Source of the DNA: Centrapalus pauciflorus
Lineage: Eukaryota; Streptophyta; Magnoliopsida; Asterales; Asteraceae
Length of the DNA: 64,000 bases
Direction of reading: 5' to 3'
NCBI GenBank assembly: GCA_020465985.1
Contig: JAANYP010003716.1
Span: 124,001-188,000, forward strand
The notes under the pieces are model-generated. The model made no database searches, was not told the origin of the DNA, and saw only the letters and a list, made by a program, of their open reading frames with translations. Below, piece after piece: positions 21,046-31,743 of the stretch. Within the stretch, counting starts at the first letter, position 1. Each line of letters opens with the position of its first letter. The position numbers and the translations under genes were made by a program.

Positions 21046-22946
21046 TGACGCGTGCAAAACACACCTCAGGTTTAATTAACTAAATGAACCCAAAGTATAA
21101 ATTACACAACAGGCAGTGTACCAATCGTGTGCAATATAGCTTTAAGAATCACCCAGGATTTATCGAACTCAGGGAACGGAATAAAGATTGGAGACTCAAA
21201 TACTACAACCTAAACCAATATTCAGCTATTTTTGACGTTTTGAGGAAGTTATCAACTAAAGACAATAATTAAAATTAACTAATTAGAATAACTATAGAAA
21301 ACTAAGTAACACAAGTATAAAAAGTTAAACTAATATTTTTGGATTTTTCAGATTAAAATAAAAATTAATTCTAGCAAACAAGAATTAAACTAAACAACTA
21401 AAGCAAGCAAGTAACGATAACTAAATTATATGAACCAAACTAATTAAAGCAAAATCAAACCAAACTAACTTGAGCAAGTAAATAACGATGATAAATTTTA
21501 CCAAACTCTTATATTACGAAAGCGTCACCCACTTGGAATTAGAAGACTATAATTAATTGGCGATGGATTGAATTGATTGACTAAAGACAAATCGGTTGAT
21601 AACCAATTTTAAATTCAATTAAGCCCGGATTTTGGTTTAATTTACTGATTATTTAATTACTTCAAGTTAAAATATTTAATCTTGATAACCACGTGATTGA
21701 AACAAAGCAACTCGTCAAAACTCCAATATTAACCAATTAATTTTATAATCGCAACACAATGCATAAAGATAATCCATTAACACCGAAATCCAACTAATTG
21801 ACTTTGTCACTTTAAAAATCAAACTTTATGATTTGTCAATCCTATTATCGCAACACAATGCATAAGAACCAACAAACACATAAAATTCTAGATTAACAAT
21901 CAACTATCAAACCATTATCGCAACACAATGCCTAGAAGAGATAGTTGACTATTAATTTTTCATTTAAAGCCTCTTTCTTTTTAAAACGCAGATCTGATTA
22001 ACACTTTATTATCGCAAAACAATGCTAAAAGATTAATAAAAATCTGATTTTTAACAAGAAAATATGAAATAATCAAGAATCCAACAAATATAAACCAAAA
22101 TCCATCAATCAATCCAACAATTTACCAATTAATACATAGAATCCATCATCCCAAGCGGGTGAACAAGAAAACTACTCACTAATCATGCTAAAAACCGAAA
22201 TTAAACTCAAATTAATAAAAACCATTATGAAATCAGAAAGTTTAAGGAACGCGTGTACCAAATCCGTAGCTACAATGAAGAAATTGAACTCCAAAACTTG
22301 AACCGAATGCTTGTAGATCCGAGAAATCCGAAACCTTTCACTAAACTATGATTAATTATTTGAAAAGCTACGAAAAACTCTAAAACTCGTCTCTAAAACC
22401 GTGGAAAATCGCACCAAATGCTAGAAAATCCAAGAAAATTCAAACTTTCAACTAATCTATGACTAACTATCTTGAAAATCGAAGAAAAACGTAAGTAAAA
22501 GCTCTGAAAATTGTCTCTGAAACTCCCAAAATTCGAATATCCTCGGCTGCTGCAAACTAGGGTTTAAAAAACGAATTTCGTGGGCTGGGCTTCTTACGCG
22601 GCCGCGTAGGGTTAAGTCACGCGGCCGCGTAGCTGTGTTGACTGGTCTTACACCACCTGGCTACATGGTCTTGTAAAAATCTGTTTACGCGGCCGCGTAA
22701 AAGAAAGCTACACGGCCGCGTAGGGCACTTTTCAGCAAATCTCCGCATTTGATCAGGGAAGCTAAGTGGACTTCAATTCCTCGTTCTTTTGGCCTCGATT
22801 TCCGTACCAATGTCGAATTAACGGCCTCTGACCTGCGAAACATAAATTTTAATAAAATCAGTATCATTTTCGCACATTTCAGTCTGAAAACCACCCAATA
22901 TGCAAGGGAAATGATACAAAATATTTGTATAAATATGCACATATCA
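21046..22946 (-). repeat. 5' LTR (minus-strand sense) of the gag-only element
   Basis: It contains four copies of a TACGCGGCCGCGTA-type palindrome (22595, 22618, 22686, 22709), a telo-box-like AAACCCTAG on the minus strand (22558-22566), and four copies of a TTATCGCAACACAATGC motif (around 21745-22025). It starts TGATATGTGC on the minus strand and ends CACGCGTCA. No clear TATA box was assigned. Confidence 0.93.
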
Positions 22947-22984
22947 ACCAGAAATGCGTATAGTTACTCTTTTAATAGTATAGA

Positions 22985-23220
22985 TAGATTAAAAGTGGAT
23001 TATATTAGATCTGGATAGATTTAATTAATAAGTTAGTAGAGTATTAGATTTTGTTTGATTTGATTTGATTTGAATTTAAAAGTGGATTATATTAGATTTG
23101 GATAGATTTGATTTAGATTTCTTTATTATTTTTAAAATCTATAAATGCCACGTGTTAATTCATGGTGACGACACGTGGCTTCACCAGAAATGAGTATGGT
23201 TACTCTGATAATAGTATAGA
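22985..23220 (-). repeat. Second copy of the Helitron 5' terminal region
   Basis: It contains the AT-rich block TTAATTAATAAGTTAGTAGA, the CACGTG...CACGTGG block and CAGAAATGAGTATGGTTACTC leading to the terminal TCTATACTATTA. It is homologous to 12950-13145 plus 22952-22984 across the retroelement insertion. Confidence 0.7.
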
Positions 23221-23303
23221 TATATTTATAAGATTTAAATATGTTATTAGATAATTAATTGGATAAACCAAAGTTGATTGGAACTTAAGTGTAATACTTG
23301 ATA

Positions 23304-23340
23304 CTAGTCATGACGGCCCGTGCGATGCACCGGGCTAATT
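23304..23340 (-). mobile_element. 3' terminus of another Helitron
   Basis: On the minus strand a near-perfect hairpin (GCCCGGTGC...GCACGGGC, 23316-23335) is followed by CGTCATGA and CTAG (23304-23307), then host T. This is the canonical Helitron 3' end. Its 5' partner may be at 44204 (see that entry). Confidence 0.75.
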
Positions 23341-26205
23341 GATTTTTATTTAAAATATTATGTAATTATAAAAAATGTATGTTTATTAGGACCACTATAT
23401 AAACTTTAGATTGACAAATATCATATCAAATTGTATCGCCAAACAAATTTGTGTGCATAATCAACTACATTAAGACCATACAAAATGTGTCATAATAGTA
23501 ATGAAAGAAAATTGTTAAACGACATTAAAAAACTTAGATTAATGCATGTGAAAGATGTCTGAAAAAAAATTCTTGTAAAAAATTTAAAAAATAAAAAAAT
23601 CTTTTAGGCTAGGTCATTTAACTTACAACTTGCTATCTCCGTATTATGATAATATAAAACCAATATACTAAATTAATAGTCTTACACATAATAAGTTAAA
23701 ATATTAAATTATAAGTTCAATGAAAATTCTTCATAGATTATTGGTATGGGAGTACTGAGTACATTAACTATAAACATAGGTATTAAAAGTCATTTTATAG
23801 ACTGTATTTTGTATGTAGTGTTTGACTATTACTATCTTCAAACATGACAATTTTAAGTCATAAAGCATTTGTTACTCTAGATAGTGTCACATAAAACAGC
23901 GGTTGACACATAAACTCTTACCACAACTAAAACGATTCGCCTTGGGTTTTACTATAGTATATTATTAACATATCTATTTGTATTCATCTTAGTGTGAAAT
24001 TTTGTTTGCAAGATTAAAAACAAATGCAAATTGACAGATATTAAGAGTTTAATTGATATGAAAAAATGAAGGTTAGAATGAATTACACATATATTAAAAC
24101 AAATATGCCATGTAATTTAATCATTTAATTTTATAAAACTTTGGACTTTAATCATCCTAAATGTTGAAGAGCTTCACTAAAAATAAAAATATATATTGGG
24201 ATTTTTAAATTCATTTATTAATTGAAATATGTAATAGCTAGTACGTATCTCTTTGATAACCTATGTTATTAAGATCGATTACTACGTATTATAATTTTTA
24301 CAAATCATTATTACTATTATATATATCAAGGGTTTAATTATGGTTTAAATATTTAACTAAAATTAAGTAAATATAACTTTAAATTTATACTAACAATACT
24401 ATTACTTATTACTTTAGGAGTTGGAAGTTTTTTATACGATTTTATCCTTGCTAATAATACATATAAATTAAAGCACATTCAATTAAAAGTTCGGATTAAT
24501 TTAAATGTCTTAATAATGTATTCCATATAATAAGTAATTTAATTAATGTATTAGTTTTATTCCGTGACGTAAAAACCAAAACATTGTATAAATCTCTCTT
24601 AATAAATATATTGAATGCAAATCCAAATCATACATTAAAAGACTATGAAATTTTAGATAAATAACAAATATCCGTACAAATAATCCAAATATATACATGC
24701 ATGAAAAGAATGAGAATTATAACGCAACACAAATAAAAATATATGGACATCTATGCAAAAATTTCAAATCAAAATAATTATTTTTAAAAAAGATGGGTAT
24801 TTGTGAAAGAAACTCAAATAAAATTAAATATAATAGGATAAGTATATCGATTAAAATTAATTAAATAAGCTAGGTAATATACATCCCCAAAATATAAGAT
24901 GGACGATCATTAAAAGAAATATATTATGTGATTAGCAAAACATGAGTATGATACACTTGAGTGAAATCATTCATAGTCGCTCGTACCTGTGATGAAAACT
25001 TGAATTTGAAAATTAATACTATTTGAAAATGTTATACTACAATGTTGATGTCCTAAATTAAGTATTAGCTTACTAAATAATTTGATTCTAGTAATTGGTA
25101 TGTAAATCTATTTGAAAAGTAAATACCTCGGGTTGAAACTCAAGATGATCACTATAGTCTAGACAACCAATCGCTAGATGTTCCACCTACAAATTCAAAT
25201 AAAAAATTAATGAGTTGTGAGGGGTTTCTTAATGATTGTAGTGAAAAAAAAATCAATGAAAACCTGTGAGCGAGTCAATAACTTCATACCTGTGAGCATA
25301 CTTGATTAGTTGTTAGATTGCTAAAAATGAATTACATCGGGTAAGAGCGATTATAAGAACACAAAGATTGATTAATAAACAACAAACATAACACTTTTAA
25401 ATGTGTCCACATATCATGGGTCGTGCATGAATTAATTAATAAGAAAATGAAAAGGTTGGTTGGTTGGTTGGTTTTGTTATTATAAGAATTTTTAAATATT
25501 CATCGAGTATATAATTAAATAGAGCATTTTAATGACAATTGAATGGTTTATGTAGTAATTCTTTATTACATTTATTTCAAATAAAATAGAGTATATTAAT
25601 ACACCTTTAGTATATATAAATAAGTGAAAAGGTAATAAATTATTAACATTAATGAGTTAAATAGTAGTCATTAAATAATCAAGTTAGAATAGGTATTCAT
25701 CAAGTGCTTAGAAACGTATCAAATTGTTGTGCATTAATAACTTCAATAATAGTAATTAAGTAGTGGTGAATTGGGTTGACTTCGATAAAATGAATTAAGA
25801 AGGTTTTGTGCAATAATATCTTGAATTTTATGAAAACATATTTTCATCACTAATGAAGTAATGAATCAAAAACATAATTAGTAATTAATTGTAAATTACT
25901 AATTAATTATGGATAAATATGTACATAAAAAAGACATTCATGATATAACTATTTCATGTAATTACATAATTATATAAAACATGATTTAAAATATTATAAT
26001 TTTTGTTTGAACAAAATTTTTATATATTTATATTTATAATCACTATTACAAAACGACATGATATAGATATTTATGAATATATTTTTATTTATAATGCACA
26101 AATTAGTATTTAAATTAAAAAACATTAATGATAAATATATTTCCTGTATTGTAAAAAAGATTATCTAATATATAATTATTCCAATTAAATTAAAAAAATA
26201 TGTAT
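23341..26205. other. AT-rich noncoding DNA, possible Helitron interior
   Basis: No ORF above 60 codons and no protein motif on either strand. A short (GGTT)n run lies at 25457-25473. There is nothing I can assign to a gene. Confidence 0.4.
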
Positions 26206-28454
26206 TGTGACACCCTTGCCACATTTACCACCAATTACAATACACCCAGAATTAATCACCAACATACAATTACATAATGATCTGAATGCTTAATAAAAGT
26301 GCGGAAGCATAAAGTACATAAATTAAAATAATACAAATTTGTCAAACACCCTACGGTGCTACAAGGTTACATGTCTAAGTCTACAAACTCAACACATTAT
26401 TACATCATCTCAAATTTATTACAACAATATTCGCATAGATCTGTTACCAATAATAACAGCAGATATATTCAATTACTTCAACAAACGACCTAGCTAGATG
26501 GTCCCGCAGCAGATTTTCCTTTTCCTGTAAAAATGCAATAACTGAGGGGTAAGCGAATGCTTAGTGAATACCAAATGATTTTACAAATTTTGCAAATCCT
26601 TATGATGCCACCCAGAGTAACCGCGGTAACACATACCGTATACTCCACACGTACTCAAAGTACGCAAACCCGAGCCGCAGCTCCTTCAAGTTGACACTCG
26701 GCATAAGGAAAACCAACCATCTGAGGCAGACATAACATCGGGGATGACTTACTGTCTATCCTGACCACAGAGGTGTCAAACTCTTGGTCATATAGCACAG
26801 TAACATCAGAGTACAGATGCGACCACGCAGGTCCATCAATAAGATGCACAACAAATGAACAGACATGCAACAAGTATGAATGTGCATCATTTAAAACGCA
26901 AGTTAGTAGAGTGCCAAACGATAGTGAAACAACATGCCTCAGCAGGCAAAGCAAAACCATAAAGCAGATGCAGACATGTTAAAATCAAAGGTACTCACAG
27001 TGGGTGCGTTATTAAACTTCAAGTTAATTTTATTTCTCCTCGGGCTTTCAACCGGATCACAAAGTACCCCACTGTGGGTTAAACAACACCACAAAGGACC
27101 TGTTAAGTTAGTTGTATCAAAACATTGTGTCAATAATTGTTTAAGTTTTGCAATATTTGATCCACATTTCGGATCCATGTCCGAATTCGGATCTCACCCG
27201 AATTCGGACCCGAATTCGGTCCCCTTATAAATCCTAATTAGATCTCATGCAAGTTCGAACCACTTTAAGTTCGGATCCCTGGTCATTTCGGATCATGACA
27301 AGTTCGAACCATGCCAATTTCGGACCTTAAGGCAACTTCGGACCACATTCTAATTCGGACCCCATTACAAGTTCGAATCCCATTAAGTCAAATTCGAACC
27401 TCATGATAAGTTCGGACCATATCCGAATTCGGTCCCCAACCGAATTCGGACCCCATCCGGAGTTCAATACTTAGAAATATTTTGCTATTTTAAATATCCT
27501 AAAATCCGGGCTTCATCCGAATTCGGACCAGATCCGAGTTCATCTCGGATCCGAATTCGGATCTCACCCCATTCGAACTTGTGCAGTTTTTAATCAAATT
27601 TCAGATTTAATTCCATCATTTTTGGTACTAATTCAATACATGAAATAACTTATACCAACTAAAATACATCTATTTTCAACACTTTTAACACTAATATTAA
27701 CACTTTTAGATACCAAATTAAACACTTTTTTGTCCACTTTTGTACACCCATCGAACACACACACTAAAACACACACAAATCTCCAAAAATCATACTTATA
27801 GTGTGAATCTGATGCTGAAATTTAATATGTAGCTTCATATACACTAGATTTAAACTAATCCACCAATAGATCATACATGCATTAACATTTTCAACACCAA
27901 AATTAGTGATTCGGTTTTAACAAAACCGAACCAAAATGCTTAAATTCGAAGAGTTTGAATAATGTTTACCTTAATTCGTTGATTGTAGATGATATAGTTC
28001 CTTCCTAGCAATCTTGATTCCAATTTTCAGCTTCAAATACTAACTTTTGATGATCTTGATTGTTTAGAGAGACAAAGCCGAGAGATGAGAGAGAGAGTGT
28101 GTGTGAACTTGGTGAAATGAATTGAAATGGTGATTTTCCCCCTTTTATTCCAAACTTTCAACTTTTGGCACATTTAACCCCTCCAGTTATCCGGTTCCAT
28201 TAAATACTGATTTTATAAAATAAAGAATTCTATCTTTATTTTATTATTCTTAACAATTTAATAATTACATATTCACTTAATAAACTAAAAATTTCTAAAT
28301 TTCCCAATAATGCAACCAACTTTATAATTAATCCAAATTCAGTGCCAACTTTCAAAATCCAACTTAACTTACATAATTCAACTTAAATTACATTAATTTA
28401 AAAATTCATCTAATTAAACCTCAATTACAGTATTTTAAATCTAAGGATGTTACA
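26206..28454. mobile_element. Solo LTR, 2.25 kb, Ty3-type, with perfect target duplication
   Basis: It starts TGTGACACCC and ends GGATGTTACA. TGTAT flanks both sides (26201-26205, 28455-28459). The TGTGACAxCC...GTTACA ends are characteristic of Tekay/Del-type chromovirus LTRs. There is no internal domain, so LTR-LTR recombination is the likely origin. It contains a cluster of about fifteen TTCGGA/TTCGAA-centred words at 27160-27580 and a CT/GA-rich stretch near 28080-28110. Small ORFs at 26655-27230 overlap one another and carry no motif. Confidence 0.85.
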
Positions 28455-28899
28455 TGTATGTATGTTAATGGTCACTATTTAAAATTCATATGATTTTTGT
28501 TATATTTTAACAAAATGATTTTCATATACATAAATAATAAACTGTAAATATTTATTTATAAAAGAACTCGAAGAACTCTATTATATTATATTATTTATTT
28601 ATAAAAGAACTCAAAATGATTTTCATATACATAAATAATAAACTGTAAATATTATTTATTTATAAAAGAACTCTATTATATTATACTATTTATTTATATC
28701 TAGAACTCAAAGAAATTAAGTATATAAATTTTTCTTAATAAAAATATATATTTAAATATTTATGCTAATACATGGTTTTTGATATTCATATACATAAATA
28801 ATACACTCTAAATATTTATTTATAAAAGAACTTCAAGAACTGTATATGCATATGGACTCAACATTTTTATAGAAAGAACTATATTATATTATTTATTTA
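28455..28899. repeat. AT-rich local repeats
   Basis: The block CATATACATAAATAATAAACTG...TTATTTATAAAAGAACTC occurs about three times (near 28523, 28622, 28788). These repeats supply an empty-site comparison for the Helitron at 28900. Confidence 0.75.
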
Positions 28900-29440
28900 C
28901 TAGTTTAATGACCCATGTATTACATGGGTATATTTAATATATAAATAATTTTTAGCAGTATATAAAAACTTTACATATTATTATAAATATAATAAAAAGA
29001 ATGATAAGACGTTAATGTTAAATGGTATACAGAAAATTTTGAAATCATTTAAACTATGAAATTAAAAGTCATGATATAAAATAAATTAAACAACTATATA
29101 CGAAATTATAATTTGAATTGTATTTTATAATAATTTTAATATACAATTATGTTAAAATTTTAAATTGAAAGTCAGTATTTATTTTTAATTTAGGATAACA
29201 TTTTAAATTTCAATATGATACTTTTTAAAATTTTATATTAGTTAGTAAAAATTTTAATCAAAATTATAAAAGTTAAGTAGCAAATCTAAATTTTATTTTT
29301 TTTGTCATTATTTATTGGAACATTAATTATTTAGAAAATTAGTTGATTTATTTAAGGAAAAAAGGCGGGAAATTAAAGATGCAGTTCAAGGAAAGAACGC
29401 CATGTGGCATAAAATGTTCTCATTTATTAATATGTATAGA
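28900..29440 (-). mobile_element. Small non-autonomous Helitron, 541 bp
   Basis: The minus-strand 5' end TCTATACATATTAATAAATG begins at 29440 and is preceded by A. The 3' end has a perfect hairpin (ACCCATGTAATACATGGGT) followed by CATTAAACTAG (28900) and T. The flanks rejoin to ATTTATTTATAAAAGAACTC, which also exists uninterrupted at 28586 and 28657, so the insertion between A and T is supported by an internal empty site. No coding sequence. Confidence 0.85.
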
Positions 29441-30253
29441 TTTATAAAAGAACTCAAAGAAATTATGCACTTTCATAGATGCATTTGTTTGTATTTTCAT
29501 AATTTTTAAAATAATGTTAATGATAATCGTAAAAATAACATATTTATTTCTATGCCTCTTAGATGGTTTTATTATACATGGTTGTTACTAATTCACTGTA
29601 CATTAATCAAAATTACATATGATATATATGATTAATGGTTCGTTATTAACGATTAAGCATTTTATGTTTATATGATAGAATGAATAAACTTTTTATATCC
29701 TTATAATTAGCAAATTATTTTATGAAATGATTAATGATATTTAAATGAAATGACTAATAAAATAATTATTATTATGAGCATTGTTATTTTAACTTTTTAA
29801 AATTCAAATATTGCATAAATGTGTTGTATCCCATAATGAAATCACAACCAAATAACAAACGAAATACTACACTAAAGAAATATACCAATTAAAAAAATAT
29901 TAAATTACTAATTCAATAAACATAAAAACTTCAAGTAAAATATATAGTGCATTGTTAATATTAAGAGAATATAAAAGACCTAGAAAATGTATAAACATAG
30001 TTACAAATATTTTCATTAAATTAAATTTAATATTAGTATTCACAATATCAAATTGTATAACGATGGTTATAAAATACATTACAATTTTTATTAAACCGTA
30101 TGGTGTTCAATAACGTTTCTAGATCAATATTTATTAAAAAAATTTCAAAGAATAATTGAATAAAAAATAAATCATTAAAAATAAATATTGTAAAACTTTT
30201 ATTGTTGAAAAAATCATCAAGAAGATATTCATAGAAGAATTCAAGTATAGAGA
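29441..30253. other. AT-rich noncoding flank of the Sirevirus-like element
   Basis: No gene or repeat boundary recognised on either strand. Continuous with 43429-44204 before the 30254-43423 insertion. Confidence 0.4.
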
Positions 30254-31389
30254 TGTAGGTCCCAAAAGATATCCCAAGTATATAGCTTTAAGCTGTAGAG
30301 GGGGGGGGGGGGGTGAATACAGCTATTTAAAAACTACACACAATTTTCTCAATGTTTGTATGTATTATCAACAAATGTTAATTACAAACGAGCTTGAATG
30401 CAGAAAGGTTCAAGCTGAGATGACAGATACAACAGAATGTTTAACTAGTCTAAGACTGACTTAAACTAATTACAATGAATACACTCACTAAGAATCACTC
30501 ACTGTGTTTACAAGACTCTGAGGAACAGCTTGAACAAGAACAGCTTAGACACTGAGCACTGTTTTATTCAAGCAGACTTGCATGCATGAAACACTTACTT
30601 TGAATGCACGTTCACTCTTGGTTTCAGCACTTAGCTTTTTGGCTTAATCTTTCAATCCTTGGAAGTTTCTTTTTATACTCACTCAGAGGATCTAAGTGAA
30701 GCTTCTTCATTGGACGGAATGAAAAAGGAAAAGTATTGTTGAAAAGACAACATAAACTTTTCTGCACATTCTGAAAAGCAGACTTGTCTTCATGTGGGCA
30801 GAACTTTTGTCTTTTCACTTTGTCTACTGTTGCATTGCCTTTAAATAAATAAGGGATGTCAACTTTGTGTTTTTCTTCCTTTGTAAATGCCTATTTTGAT
30901 ATAAGGAAAAGGTCTGTCACCCTTTTTCAAATATCCTTTTGTCTTCATGTAACAGAACAGCTTGGGCAGGCTGAGCAGTTCTGATATACACTTTGTCTTC
31001 GACTTTGTAAACTGATCTTGTAGTCAAAAACAATACATGAGGACTTGGATACATATTCCATAAAGTGTTTAGCCTGTTCACAAAGAACAGGTTCTGTTCA
31101 CAAAGAACAGAACACTTGTAAACTGCCCAAGCTGCTCACCAGTGTAGAGCAGCGTAGACAGTTTATGTCCAGCCTGTTCAGCAGAATGAACAGCTTGGAC
31201 AAAAATGTCTTTGTTGCAACACATGCAACACATAGAACAGCTTCAGGCTGATATTGCAAATCATTTTCAGGTTTCAATAAGGCATATAACAGGCCTTAAA
31301 TTCAACCTTCAAAAGCATCAACAGGTTTGATTAATAATCTCCCCCTCAGATGCAGAACAGGTTTGACTGAGGCCTTTTTGTGCCTAACA
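30254..31389 (-). repeat. 3' LTR of the Sirevirus-like element
   Basis: Homologous to 42295-43423. The G run near the end is expanded here to about 14 G (30300-30313), against 7 in the partner. Confidence 0.92.
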
Positions 31390-31402
31390 ATCTCCCCCTA
31401 TT
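31390..31402 (-). other. Polypurine tract of the Sirevirus-like element
   Basis: AAATAGGGGGAGA on the minus strand directly before the 3' LTR start. Further AGGGGGAG-type words occur in the preceding ORF (about 32981, 33129, 33165, 34881), reminiscent of the multiple polypurine tracts reported for Sireviruses. Confidence 0.85.
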
Positions 31403-31743
31403 TGCAATAACCTGTCTAAGCTGGCCTTATCAAAAGTCACTATATATTTTTACATTACATTTGTTGAAATAAAATTACAACATCAACATAAAGTAAAAGA
31501 TCAGTTTATATATACACTGATTGTTTATTACATTAGAACAACACATGTTCTTACAAAAGTACAACTAATGTACTGATGTATATTACAACTAATGCAAAAG
31601 AGAAAATTACAACATATGTAAATAAAGTACAACTAACGTACATCAGATTTTGGACTGTTTTTGTTAGGAGCAGATAACGGTAAGTCTGTCCAACTGATGG
31701 ACAACTTCCATTCTTCACCTACCCAGATGGTAGATGGACTTCA
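31403..31743 (-). other. 3' untranslated part of the Sirevirus-like element
   Basis: AT-rich, with repeated TACAACTAATGTA-like words (31560-31640). No gene. Confidence 0.6.

Larger units (their letters stand above)
13146..22946 (-). mobile_element. Young Ty3-type LTR element carrying only gag and protease
   Basis: LTRs are 13146-15045 and 21046-22946 (1900 and 1901 bp), both TG...CA. The target duplication ACCAG is perfect (13141-13145 and 22947-22951). By eye the LTRs differ at roughly ten to a dozen sites. At a commonly used plant rate near 1.3e-8 per site per year that means an insertion of a few hundred thousand years. The primer site (21021-21040) is the GCGCCGTTGCCGGGGA type typical of Athila/Tat-like elements. 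Gag and an aspartic protease are encoded on the minus strand. Reverse transcriptase, RNase H and integrase are absent. It must have been mobilised by enzymes from another element. Confidence 0.92.
12686..23220 (-). mobile_element. Helitron with stacked 5' termini, interrupted by a Ty3-type element
   Basis: The minus-strand 3' end is CTAG (12686-12689) followed by host T. Just inside is a hairpin of GCGTAATACGC type (12700-12711). The minus-strand 5' end TCTATACTATTATCAGAG starts at 23220, preceded by host A. A second, nearly identical 5' end (TCTATACTATTAAAAGAG) starts at 22984. The segment between them repeats the sub-terminal block (CACGTGTTxATTCATGGTGACGACACGTGG) also found at 13105-13140. 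TC...CTAG ends, a 3' hairpin and A/T insertion are Helitron hallmarks. No Rep/helicase is present, so it is non-autonomous. Sub-terminal DNA has a ~88-bp tandem repeat (12899-13075). Confidence 0.75.

Noticed and set aside
26655..27230. Several 70-100-codon ORFs on both strands within the solo LTR
   Set aside because: Overlapping, without motifs, inside a well-bounded LTR.
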